A DNA stretch of 7,210 nucleotides, taken from NCBI GenBank assembly GCA_023412635.1, contig JAEYNI010000148.1:1-7210 (forward strand), given 5' to 3'. The position numbers and the translations under genes are program-made. Shown in pieces: positions 1 through 5,511 of the stretch. A model generated the notes under the pieces. That model saw only the letters and a list, made by a program, of their open reading frames with translations. It was not told the DNA's origin and did not search any database. The stretch is from Bacillota bacterium. GTDB taxonomy: Bacteria > Bacillota > Clostridia > Acetivibrionales > DSM-1351. Position 1 is the first letter of the stretch. Each line of letters begins with the position of its first letter.

Positions 1-218
1 TGGAGTTTTTCTCTGGCTGTCGCATTAATAGGGTGAGCTATATCTCTGAATTCTCCGTCCGGTGTTTTTCTGCTTGGCATTGCTATAAACAATCCGTTCT
101 GGCTTTCAATAATTTTGATATCATGAATCACAAATTCATTATCAAAGGTAACTGAAACTACTGCCTTCATTTTTCCTTCAGCATCAATCTTCCTAATCCT
201 TATGTCTGTAATTTCCAT
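1..218 (-). CDS. spoVG: SpoVG family septation regulator / RNA-DNA-binding protein, partial (C-terminus beyond window edge)
   Basis: The 72 complete codons visible start MEITDIRIRKIDAEGKMKAV and run through the family's signature block FDNEFVIHDIKII, NGLFIAMPSRKTPDGEFRDIAHPIN. That is very close to Bacillus SpoVG, a small protein of roughly 85-97 residues, so only the C-terminal tail is missing. In the family SpoVG is a cytoplasmic site-specific nucleic-acid binder that affects asymmetric septation, sporulation, capsule and virulence traits. The start is secure: GGAGGG at 228-233 sits 9 nt upstream of the ATG at 216-218. A near-consensus sigma-H promoter lies at 260-286, which fits the known sigma-H control of spoVG in Bacillus. 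The gene lies downstream of purR on the same strand, as in B. subtilis, but yabJ is absent between them and a terminator separates the two. Confidence 0.96.
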   Translation of the reverse strand, partial: MEITDIRIRKIDAEGKMKAVVSVTFDNEFVIHDIKIIESQNGLFIAMPSRKTPDGEFRDIAHPINATAREKL

Positions 219-259
219 AATGACGAACCCTCCAAGAAATATTTTAAGTTAATATTAGT

Positions 260-286
260 ATTCGCCATCTTGGTAAATATTCCTTC
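260..286 (-). promoter_or_regulatory. Sigma-H-type promoter of spoVG
   Basis: Read on the minus strand, GAAGGAATA (286-278), an 11-nt spacer and GGCGAAT (266-260) fit the Bacillus sigma-H consensus RnAGGAwWW-n11/12-RnnGAAT at every defined position. The predicted start near 250-255 leaves a leader of about 35 nt before the spoVG ATG at 218. spoVG is a classic sigma-H target in Bacillus, so gene identity and promoter type support each other. The flanking DNA (roughly 240-400) is very A/T-rich, as expected for a transition-state-controlled promoter. Confidence 0.8.
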
Positions 287-408
287 TTTTTTGCGCATAT
301 TTTTACATTTTTTTTGATAATTTTACAGGTGCATTCGACTTTTTTGTTGTTAATAACTGTATTTTATTCTATATTTCCCAAATAATGTCTATTCCTGTGT
401 ATAAAAAT

Positions 409-446
409 GCGGCTGCAATCCGTACTTATTTTGGGATTACAGCCGC
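409..446 (-). terminator. Intrinsic terminator downstream of purR
   Basis: On the minus strand GCGGCTGTAATCC (446-434) pairs with GGATTGCAGCCGC (421-409) to give a 13-bp stem in RNA, with a single G-U wobble and a 12-nt loop, followed by a T5 run (407-403). The wobble would be a C-A mismatch on the plus strand, so the element is tuned for minus-strand transcription. It starts 38 nt after the purR stop and should separate purR from spoVG, which has its own promoter. Confidence 0.92.
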
Positions 447-484
447 TTTATATGAAAGTGTAAATTCAGCATATCTGGTGATTT

Positions 485-1294
485 CTATAAGTTTGGTTTT
501 ATATCTATGATTGTATTCTCCTGAAGATCAGCGTTTAAGGTTACCAGAGAAAAATAATTATCAACCAGTTTCTTGTTTGGTGTGTTGGCTTCGATTAAAA
601 CACCTATTCCTACTACTTCACTGTCAAATTGATTGGCCATTTCGATAATCCCTTTTGAAGTCCCTCCACCCTTCATGAAATCGTCAATAAATAGAAGTTT
701 GGAGTTTCTCTTTAGGGACTTCATAGGAAGCACCATTGTTTGTATCTTCCTTGCTGAGGCTGAAACATAATTTATATTCACAGAAGCACCATCTGTTGCT
801 TCATTATAATGTCGTACAATAACCAACGGAACATCTAGATACTGGGCAGTGGCAAATGCAAGGGGAATACCTTTGGTTTCAACAGTTATAACACAATCAA
901 GTTCCAGCTGTGAAAATCTGCTGGCAAACATCATGGCAATCTTGTTAACCCATTCGGGATTATATATAATATCAAGCATATAAAGATAGCCGCCAGGTAA
1001 TACTCTTTCGGGATTTGACAGTTCCTTTGAAAGCTCCTCAAGGGTTCTCTGCATCTCTGTCTCATTCATTGACGGCACATACTTTACACCGCCTGAAGCA
1101 CCTGGTATAGTACATATATTTCCCATATTATTTTTTTGGAGGGTTTTTTGTAAAAGGTCAAGATCTTCACTGATAGTAGACTTAGCTGAACCGAACATTT
1201 CAGAAAAATACCCCAATGTAAAAACCTTATTCGGATGATCACACAAAATTTTTGTAATTACAGCAAGTCTTTCATTTCTTTGGATTTTATCCAT
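485..1294 (-). CDS. purR: Pur operon repressor PurR (PRPP-binding, phosphoribosyltransferase-like)
   Basis: This 269-aa protein matches Bacillus-type PurR along its length. An N-terminal winged-helix domain (about residues 1-75, including FTLGYFSEMFGSAKSTISEDL) is followed by the conserved linker PGASGGVKYVP, the NPERVLPGGYLY segment and a type I phosphoribosyltransferase fold. The PRPP-binding motif FIDDFMKGGGT is at residues 202-212. In Bacillus this dimer binds PurBox DNA and represses purine synthesis and transport genes; PRPP relieves repression. I place the start at ATG 1294 because GGGGAG (1300-1305) is correctly spaced before MDKIQRNERL. In-frame ATGs upstream (to 1321) have no ribosome binding site. 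The protein lacks the C-terminal tail of about 15 residues seen in B. subtilis PurR. It is transcribed divergently from murC, and a PurBox-like sequence upstream hints at autoregulation. Confidence 0.95.
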   Translation of the reverse strand: MDKIQRNERLAVITKILCDHPNKVFTLGYFSEMFGSAKSTISEDLDLLQKTLQKNNMGNICTIPGASGGVKYVPSMNETEMQRTLEELSKELSNPERVLPGGYLYMLDIIYNPEWVNKIAMMFASRFSQLELDCVITVETKGIPLAFATAQYLDVPLVIVRHYNEATDGASVNINYVSASARKIQTMVLPMKSLKRNSKLLFIDDFMKGGGTSKGIIEMANQFDSEVVGIGVLIEANTPNKKLVDNYFSLVTLNADLQENTIIDIKPNL

Positions 1295-1329
1295 GTTATC
1301 TCCCCACATCATTATAAACATTAATAATT

Positions 1330-1335
1330 ATTATA
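1330..1335 (-). promoter_or_regulatory. Possible -10 box for purR
   Basis: A perfect TATAAT on the minus strand (1335-1330) would place the transcript start near 1323, about 29 nt before the purR ATG. The hexamer 17 nt upstream (TTTTAT, 1358-1353) is a poor -35, so this rests on the -10 alone in very A/T-rich DNA. Confidence 0.3.
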
Positions 1336-1372
1336 CAATAAAACATTGAATAATAAAACTGAAAATCAAATT

Positions 1373-1385
1373 ATTATTCGGAATT
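1373..1385 (-). promoter_or_regulatory. PurBox-like sequence upstream of purR
   Basis: Minus-strand AATTCCGAATAAT matches the Bacillus PurBox consensus AWWWCCGAACWWT at 12 of 13 positions; the only departure is T for C after CCGAA. It lies about 80 nt upstream of the purR start, where autoregulation by PurR would act. The usual partner box 16-17 bp away in opposite orientation is not seen, so function is inferred. Confidence 0.4.
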
Positions 1386-1404
1386 GTTACTTGAAATATT
1401 ACAG

Positions 1405-1423
1405 ATTGTATAATAAATACAAT
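1405..1423. repeat. Short inverted repeat in the purR-murC divergent region
   Basis: ATTGTAT (1405-1411) and ATACAAT (1417-1423) are perfect inverted copies separated by 5 nt, giving a 19-bp operator-sized dyad. It is centred about 30 bp from a second dyad at 1432-1457, roughly three helical turns, so both could face the same side of the DNA. The A/T-rich composition raises the chance of coincidence. No regulator is identified. Confidence 0.45.
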
Positions 1424-1431
1424 ATTTTCAC

Positions 1432-1457
1432 ATATGGTAACATACAATTTACCATAT
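1432..1457. repeat. 9-bp inverted repeat, candidate operator between purR and murC
   Basis: ATATGGTAA (1432-1440) and TTACCATAT (1449-1457) are perfect inverted copies with an 8-nt spacer. The GGTAA/TTACC core makes this less likely to be an A/T accident than its neighbour at 1405-1423. It lies upstream of both divergent genes and could control either. It resembles no operator I can name. Confidence 0.5.
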
Positions 1458-1470
1458 ATTCATATTCCTG

Positions 1471-1483
1471 CTGTCCGAATATT
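1471..1483 (+). promoter_or_regulatory. Second, weaker PurBox-like sequence upstream of murC
   Basis: CTGTCCGAATATT matches the PurBox consensus at 10 of 13 positions and keeps the CCGAA core. It is in the opposite orientation to the box at 1373-1385, but the cores lie about 98 bp apart rather than the usual 16-17 bp. It ends about 10 nt before the -35 of the predicted murC promoter. Binding by PurR is a weak inference. Confidence 0.2.
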
Positions 1484-1492
1484 TTTTATTCT

Positions 1493-1521
1493 TTTACATT
1501 TGGAAGAAAATAAGGTATTAT
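1493..1521 (+). promoter_or_regulatory. Predicted sigma-A promoter of murC
   Basis: TTTACA (1493-1498) and TATTAT (1516-1521) each match the sigma-A consensus at 5 of 6 positions with an ideal 17-nt spacer. Initiation near 1528 would give a leader of about 100 nt. A perfect TATAAT at 1548-1553 is a possible second -10 with a shorter leader but has no good -35. Confidence 0.55.
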
Positions 1522-1608
1522 TTTTATGGTCGAGATTTTATTTTGGCTATAATTTTTATAAGCAATGAACTCTCTAATATTTAGATTAATAATATATAGT
1601 AATATCAC

Positions 1609-1615
1609 AAAGGAG
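1609..1615 (+). promoter_or_regulatory. murC ribosome binding site (decides the start)
   Basis: AAAGGAG lies 11 nt before the ATG at 1627. An in-frame GTG at 1615 overlaps the last base of this site and so cannot use it, which argues that translation starts at 1627. Confidence 0.8.
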
Positions 1616-1626
1616 TGTTTTTCTTT

Positions 1627-3027
1627 ATGAATTTTTCTAACCTATTATATTCAGAAAATACAAAAAACGTTCATTTCATTGGAATAGGCGGTTCCAGCAT
1701 GAGCGGTCTTGCTGAGATTCTTCTAAGCCAGGGCTACAGTGTATCCGGCTCAGATATAAAATCCTCCAAAGCAACACAAAAGCTCGAGGGCAAAGGTGCT
1801 CAAATATATATCGGTCACAGTGCCGAAAACATTAATTCTCCTGATCTTGTGGTCTATACCGTGGCCGTTAAAGAGGAAAATCCCGAAATGCTCCGGTCAA
1901 GGGAGCTAAATATTCCCGTTATTGACCGAGCAGAGCTTCTTGGCCTGATTATGAAAAGACATTCCTTTGGAATAGCGGTATCGGGAACCCATGGAAAAAC
2001 CACTACCACCTCCATGATTACAACAATTATGCTCGAAGCTGGAACTGATCCAACGGCACATATCGGAGGAGAACTGGATTGTATCGGTGGCAATACCAGA
2101 ATCGGTAACTCAGAATACTTTATAACAGAAGCCTGCGAATATTATGGGAGCTTCCTCAAATTCTATCCGTTCATGGCGGTTATCCTGAATGTCGAAGTAG
2201 ACCATGTGGATTATTTCAGAGATTTGCAGCATATAAAGGACACTTTTATAAAATTTATATCTCTGGTACCGGAAAACGGTTATATAATTGCCTGCGCTGA
2301 TGATGAGAATACCATGTCGGTTATTAATGATAAAAAATGCAACAAAGTAACTTATGGACTGAATAATCCTGAGGCCATGTGGACTGCCAAAAATATCGTA
2401 TATAATGACCTTGGCTGTGCTTCCTTTGATGTATTCCGTGAAGGTGAAGAACTTGCTTCAGTAGGCCTCTCAGTACCCGGGCCCCACAATGTGAGTAATG
2501 CTCTTGCTGCAATAGCCTCAAGCTACACCTGCGGCTGCAGTATGGAAAGTATTGTAACAGGCTTGATGAAATTCGGCGGAAGCCATAAAAGGTTTGAATT
2601 GAAAGGTTTGGTAGACGGTATCAAGGTAATAGATGATTACGCTCATCATCCTTCTGAGGTCAAGGCAACACTCAATGCAGCCGCAAACACAAATCACAAT
2701 AAAATATGGTGTGTATTTCAGCCCCATACCTATACAAGAACTAAGGCCTTCATTGATCAATTTTCGAGCTCCTTTGAAAATGCCGATAATATTATTGTCT
2801 CAGATATTTATGCTGCCAGAGAAAAGGATCCTGGCGATATTCATTCCAGCATACTGGCAGAAAAAATCCGCCAGCGAGGCGGTAATGCCATCTATATAGG
2901 TGATTTTCAGGAAATTGCCCAATATCTCGACAAAAATGCTCAATCCGGCGATCTGATACTTACAATGGGCGCAGGAGACATTGTCAGATGTGGAGAAATG
3001 TTCCTAAATATTAGAGCGAACAAGTAA
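1627..3027 (+). CDS. murC: UDP-N-acetylmuramate--L-alanine ligase (MurC)
   Basis: This 466-aa protein is a full-length Mur ligase that adds L-alanine to UDP-MurNAc using ATP, the first peptide step of cytoplasmic peptidoglycan precursor synthesis. The N-terminal Rossmann domain opens with HFIGIGGSSMSGLAEIL (glycine-rich UDP-binding loop, residues 16-32). The ATP P-loop SGTHGKTTTT is at 119-128 in the central domain. EACEYYGSFL (168-177) and NVEVDHVDYF (188-197) give the Mur ligase metal/carboxylate positions, and the C-terminal domain carries DDYAHHP (336-342). HFIGIGG, EACEY and DDYAHHP point to MurC rather than MurD, E or F, and EACEY is the Firmicute form where E. coli has EADES. Length is normal (about 430-490). 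The gene stands alone on the plus strand, divergent from purR and convergent with fabZ. Confidence 0.96.
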   Translation: MNFSNLLYSENTKNVHFIGIGGSSMSGLAEILLSQGYSVSGSDIKSSKATQKLEGKGAQIYIGHSAENINSPDLVVYTVAVKEENPEMLRSRELNIPVIDRAELLGLIMKRHSFGIAVSGTHGKTTTTSMITTIMLEAGTDPTAHIGGELDCIGGNTRIGNSEYFITEACEYYGSFLKFYPFMAVILNVEVDHVDYFRDLQHIKDTFIKFISLVPENGYIIACADDENTMSVINDKKCNKVTYGLNNPEAMWTAKNIVYNDLGCASFDVFREGEELASVGLSVPGPHNVSNALAAIASSYTCGCSMESIVTGLMKFGGSHKRFELKGLVDGIKVIDDYAHHPSEVKATLNAAANTNHNKIWCVFQPHTYTRTKAFIDQFSSSFENADNIIVSDIYAAREKDPGDIHSSILAEKIRQRGGNAIYIGDFQEIAQYLDKNAQSGDLILTMGAGDIVRCGEMFLNIRANK

Positions 3028-3053
3028 GTAAATTTGATTTATTGTTACTTGTT
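3019..3053 (+). terminator. Possible weak hairpin terminator overlapping the murC stop codon
   Basis: AACAAGTAA (3019-3027, ending in the murC stop) pairs perfectly with TTACTTGTT (3045-3053), and TAAAT/ATTTA (3029-3033/3037-3041) can pair inside it. The following TTTCTTG tract is only partly T-rich and the stem is A/U-rich, so termination would be weak; it may instead only fold the mRNA 3' end. Confidence 0.3.
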
Positions 3054-3116
3054 TCTTGTCCTATAAGTCTGAGGCGCAGATAAAATTGATTTGATATTAA
3101 AACGAAATTACTTTTT

Positions 3117-3241
3117 GCACGCGAGTACAAAATATCGCAATGTAGAAGCACGGTTAAAAATTTATAAAATAAACAGCTACATGACTGTTTATTTTATAAA
3201 TTTTGTGTGCAATACATTGCGATATTTTAGTATGGAAGTGC
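3117..3241. repeat. Large imperfect palindrome between convergent murC and fabZ
   Basis: Two nested perfect stems dominate. A 20-bp inner stem (3157-3176 with 3185-3204, 8-nt loop) sits inside a 16-bp outer stem (3129-3144 with 3213-3228; left arm AAAATATCGCAATGTA). GCAC/GTGC (3148-3151/3207-3210) pairs between them. Beyond a one-base bulge, GTAC/GTAT and GCAC/GTGC extend pairing to 3117 and 3241. It holds no open reading frame of note. It could be a bidirectional terminator for the two converging genes, since A-tracts and U-tracts flank the inner stem, although that stem is unusually GC-poor for a terminator. It could also be a MITE-like insertion: AGTA occurs at 3124-3127 and again at 3229-3232, just outside the outer arms. 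The symmetry is certain; the function is not. Confidence 0.8.
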
Positions 3242-3279
3242 TATAAATATTTATTATTTTTTGTTCATATCAATTTTAC

Positions 3280-3708
3280 TCAAGCCTTAACCATGGCGAA
3301 TTTTATCTCGCCTTCTGCTGCAACTTTACCGTCAACAGTGGCTTTTACCTTCGCTTTGGTTACCCCAAGCTTTGACATTAGTATTTCGGCCTCAAGTCTC
3401 AACACATCTCCCGGACGGACCTGATACTTGAACTTAATACCTTCTATACTTGCAAGTACACCAAGCTTGCCCTCGTTTTCCTCCTGTACCGCAACTGCTA
3501 TTCCTGCTGTCTGTGCCAGAGCCTCTACAATAAGCACACCCGGCATAATGGGGAAGTCAGGAAAATGCCCTTGAAAAAACGGCTCGTTTGCAGTTACATT
3601 TTTTACCCCAACAGCCCTTTTGCCCGGTTCCAATTCGTCTACTCTGTCTACCAGTAGAAAAGGGTATCTGTGTGGAAGGATTTTTTTTATTTGATCAATT
3701 GTAAGCAT
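3280..3708 (-). CDS. fabZ: 3-hydroxyacyl-[acyl-carrier-protein] dehydratase FabZ
   Basis: This 142-aa protein is a full-length single hot-dog-fold FabZ, which dehydrates 3-hydroxyacyl-ACP to trans-2-enoyl-ACP in type II fatty acid synthesis in the cytoplasm. The N-terminus MLTIDQIKKILPHRYPFLLVDR is the family signature. The active-site segment QGHFPDFPIMPGVLIVEALAQ carries the catalytic His48 and Glu62, equivalent to His49/Glu63 of Pseudomonas FabZ. The start is supported by AGGAG 6 nt upstream of the ATG. The gene sits 170 bp downstream of the glycosidase gene on the same strand, apart from the usual clostridial fab cluster as far as can be seen here, but matching the B. subtilis placement of fabZ near flhO-flhP. 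No convincing promoter was found in the 170-bp gap. Confidence 0.96.
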   Translation of the reverse strand: MLTIDQIKKILPHRYPFLLVDRVDELEPGKRAVGVKNVTANEPFFQGHFPDFPIMPGVLIVEALAQTAGIAVAVQEENEGKLGVLASIEGIKFKYQVRPGDVLRLEAEILMSKLGVTKAKVKATVDGKVAAEGEIKFAMVKA

Positions 3709-3878
3709 TTCAAACTCCTGTAAGATAATAATTTATTCAGATATATCATATTAACTAATTAACATCAGTCTCTGATACGCTTGTCTTATATTAATTATTG
3801 TATTAAATATGACCAGGTAATATATTCTACAGTACTAAAACAAATTCCTTTTTTTTGTGAATTTATTTTCAATTAATT
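3709..3878. other. 170-bp A/T-rich gap upstream of fabZ, no confident element
   Basis: No gene, strong terminator or good promoter is visible. Small symmetric items are present: ATCAG-tct-... CTGAT at 3764-3776, and a minus-strand TTAGTAC at 3838-3832 that equals one half of the FapR operator consensus without the other half. TATGAT-type -10 candidates lack matching -35 boxes. Confidence 0.5.
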
Positions 3879-5057
3879 TTAATTTGAGTTATTGTCCTTG
3901 AGCTTGACTATGAAGGCCCCAGCAACCGGACGCTCCATTCCCCGGTCGGAGGGTCTGTTTTTCAAGCGACCCTCTACAAATATCTGCGAGGTTGCGCCTC
4001 CATCCAGCATGGCAGCCTCACTGACACCCAACTGAATAAGATGTTCTGCCATTTCTTTTCCGGTGAGCCCTGCGCTGTACCCAGGCTGCCTTCCGTCAAC
4101 CACCATGAACACCAGTCTGCCGTCACCTTTAATCCCTATGGCTGTACGAGGGTCACGATTCAGCAATGTGCCTGCCCACCTGTCCTTATCCGGGACAACA
4201 GCCTTTCCTCCGCTTACCAGCATACTTCCGCAGCTATAGGCCTGATAACCCTCGCTGAAATCAGGTTCGATTTCAATTTTTAAGAAGTCTCCCTTACTTA
4301 TTCCCATTTCTTTTGGAAGTGAGGCTCTCTTGCCATAGAAGCTGATGAGCTGGCTGCCTTCTTTTAGTGCGACCTCAGTTTGATTTTCATAAATATCTGT
4401 AACAACATTATTCTCTATCCTCAGGGAGGTATTTTTAATTTCCGCCCTGTTTGAAGAACCGTACTCATTTGTATATAATACTATATTTCCGTCCTTCCCT
4501 GTCCGGTTTAGTTTATTGATATTTATTTTCTCATTATTGTATGAAAAATATATGTTTGATATGATTTTCTCAAAACGGGGGCCTTTATCATCGACAATAA
4601 GTACAGGATCATAACCCGTAGCAGCCATATAGAGCTTTCCGTCAATGGCAGTCATCCCTACAGGATCTCCATACTCATAAAAGAAGCCTCCGTTTATGGC
4701 TGCATAGGCTCCGGTTCTTTCAGAAATTTCTGATATTTTTTCAAAACCGAACACATTATCATAGGAAAGAACGGGCTTAAATTCTATACGCTCATCAGAG
4801 GGGTCAAATTCCACAGTGAAAATCTCCTGCTTATAACCGTTTATGTTTTCGGAAGAGTGCCTGAATTCAATGGGAAAGGGCCTTACTTCTGATGGCGCCG
4901 CCGTATGCTGTGCTTCACTGTCGGTCACTGTCGCGCTTCCCTGCTCCTCAGCGTTTTCCTTGTTACAAAATAAAAATTGCCCTACATAAAAAATAATGAA
5001 GGACAATGTTAATATTACTACAGAAATTATAATCATTTTATGATTATCTTTTTTCAT
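3879..5057 (-). CDS. Membrane-anchored phosphodiester glycosidase family protein (NAGPA domain)
   Basis: This 392-aa protein has an N-terminal membrane anchor (about residues 8-30 after MKKDNHK), a low-complexity linker to about 60, then an extracytoplasmic NAGPA/DUF2233-type domain. The domain is recognised by AYAAINGGFFYEYGDPVGM (118-135), NRDPRTAIG (300-308), VDGRQPGYSAGLT (320-332), LDGGATSQ (351-358) and NRPSDRGMERPVAGAFIV (367-384). The founding member is the eukaryotic uncovering enzyme that removes GlcNAc from GlcNAc-1-phospho-mannose; bacterial relatives are presumed to cleave sugar-phosphodiester bonds in surface polymers, and this protein's substrate is unknown. The anchor lacks a convincing lipobox despite Cys31. 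The LDGG motif continues ATS rather than the more usual GST. Its start overlaps the rod-binding gene by 14 nt, with GGAGGAG 6 nt upstream, implying translational coupling and a link to flagellar rod assembly or nearby wall remodelling. Confidence 0.88.
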   Translation of the reverse strand: MKKDNHKMIIISVVILTLSFIIFYVGQFLFCNKENAEEQGSATVTDSEAQHTAAPSEVRPFPIEFRHSSENINGYKQEIFTVEFDPSDERIEFKPVLSYDNVFGFEKISEISERTGAYAAINGGFFYEYGDPVGMTAIDGKLYMAATGYDPVLIVDDKGPRFEKIISNIYFSYNNEKININKLNRTGKDGNIVLYTNEYGSSNRAEIKNTSLRIENNVVTDIYENQTEVALKEGSQLISFYGKRASLPKEMGISKGDFLKIEIEPDFSEGYQAYSCGSMLVSGGKAVVPDKDRWAGTLLNRDPRTAIGIKGDGRLVFMVVDGRQPGYSAGLTGKEMAEHLIQLGVSEAAMLDGGATSQIFVEGRLKNRPSDRGMERPVAGAFIVKLKDNNSN

Positions 5058-5442
5058 TCACAACTCCTCCGGCAGCATCATCGGAGCTGCCAGTTTTTAA
5101 ATACTGTTTTGATAACTGTTTGTACATGTATTCTCCCAGACCGATTCCTTTTTGCGATATTGTTTCTACCAAAGTTTCATCCATCATGGTATTATACATT
5201 TCAGTACCGTAGTCACTTTTAAGATAATCTGATTTAGGCACCGTAGCCTTCATCTGCTTGTACATCATATTTAGAAAAATACCTTCAAATTCTTTACAGA
5301 CCTGTTTAAGCTGTGCCTCTTCACCGTTTTCAACGGCGGCCTTCAGCCTTTTCTCAAAGTCATTATCGTCTGTGCTGGTTTTATAGTTTTGCGCACTGTC
5401 AACAGAGCCTCTGGAATCTAAATTTACACCGTCAATCCCCAT
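5044..5442 (-). CDS. Flagellar rod-binding protein (FlgJ N-terminal-domain-like, no muramidase domain)
   Basis: The 132-aa product (from ATG 5442) has an N-terminal polar region (about 1-40), then the rod-binding domain. This includes QLKQVCKEFEGIFLNMMYKQM (45-65), the YGTEMYNTMMDETLVETIS segment (78-96) and KGIGLGEYMYKQL (98-110), as in FlgJ N-domains and stand-alone rod-binding proteins. In FlgJ this part caps or scaffolds the growing rod in the periplasm; the C-terminal peptidoglycan hydrolase of enterobacterial FlgJ is absent. I favour ATG 5442 over ATG 5454: GGGGG (5448-5452) is 5 nt upstream of the former, while the latter lacks a ribosome binding site and lies inside it. The gene is 130 bp downstream of the FlgG-type gene, behind a probable terminator. 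Its last 14 nt overlap the glycosidase start. Confidence 0.88.
   Translation of the reverse strand: MGIDGVNLDSRGSVDSAQNYKTSTDDNDFEKRLKAAVENGEEAQLKQVCKEFEGIFLNMMYKQMKATVPKSDYLKSDYGTEMYNTMMDETLVETISQKGIGLGEYMYKQLSKQYLKTGSSDDAAGGVVNEKR
5064..5070 (-). promoter_or_regulatory. Ribosome binding site of the glycosidase gene, inside the rod-binding gene
   Basis: Minus-strand GGAGGAG lies 6 nt before the ATG at 5057 and within the last codons of the upstream gene, whose stop is at 5044-5046. Ribosomes finishing the rod-binding protein could reinitiate here, so the two proteins are probably made together. Confidence 0.85.
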
Positions 5443-5447
5443 ACTAT

Positions 5448-5452
5448 CCCCC
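5448..5452 (-). promoter_or_regulatory. Probable ribosome binding site choosing the rod-binding protein start
   Basis: Minus-strand GGGGG (within GGGGGAT) is 5 nt before ATG 5442. It overlaps the alternative ATG at 5454, which has no G-rich site of its own upstream. Confidence 0.6.
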
Positions 5453-5455
5453 ATC

Positions 5456-5472
5456 TACGCGCATAACGCGTA
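5456..5472. repeat. Short GC-rich hairpin in the rod-binding gene leader
   Basis: TACGCG (5456-5461) and CGCGTA (5467-5472) form a 6-bp perfect stem with a 5-nt loop, GC-rich in otherwise A/T-rich DNA. It ends 3-4 nt from the G-rich ribosome binding site at 5448-5452, so it could affect translation start, but no ligand or partner is evident. Confidence 0.45.
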
Positions 5473-5482
5473 TACAATTAGT

Positions 5483-5511
5483 AATAAAAAGCCGCTTAGC
5501 GGGTTTTTATT
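5483..5511 (-). terminator. Compact intrinsic terminator after the FlgG-type gene
   Basis: On the minus strand CCGC-TAA-GCGG forms a tight stem flanked by AATAAAAA on the 5' side and TTTTTATT on the 3' side, with one C-C mismatch between core and A/U arms. The flanks can pair, so the element is symmetric enough to act on either strand. It lies 62 nt after the flgG-type stop and should reduce transcription into the rod-binding and glycosidase genes unless a promoter follows it. Confidence 0.65.

Noticed and set aside
1295..1321. In-frame ATGs at 1321, 1312 and 1309 as purR starts
   Set aside because: None has a ribosome binding site, and GGGGAG at 1300-1305 is placed for ATG 1294, where homology to PurR begins.
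1548..1553. TATAAT as the main murC promoter
   Set aside because: The -10 is perfect but no acceptable -35 lies 16-18 nt upstream and there is no extended -10 TG; the pair at 1493-1521 is better.
1615..1626. GTG at 1615 as the murC start
   Set aside because: It overlaps the AAAGGAG ribosome binding site that serves ATG 1627, and would add an unlikely MFFF extension with no site of its own.
1854..2899. Several open frames overlapping murC on both strands
   Set aside because: They lie within the strongly supported murC frame, have no ribosome binding sites and show no recognisable protein features.
3822..3838. FapR operator upstream of fabZ
   Set aside because: Only one half-site (TTAGTAC on the minus strand) fits; the second half matches poorly and it lies about 115 bp from the gene.
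3842..3878. Terminator after the glycosidase gene
   Set aside because: AAATTC/GAATTT could pair around an A-rich loop, but a 6-bp A/T stem with a poor following T tract is not convincing.
5148..5156. TTGCGATAT in the rod-binding gene as a second copy of the palindrome arm at 3218-3226
   Set aside because: Only nine bases match with no inverted partner nearby; this is consistent with chance within a coding region.
5443..5454. ATG 5454 as the rod-binding protein start
   Set aside because: It lacks an upstream ribosome binding site and lies inside the G-rich site for ATG 5442; it cannot be fully excluded (adds four residues).
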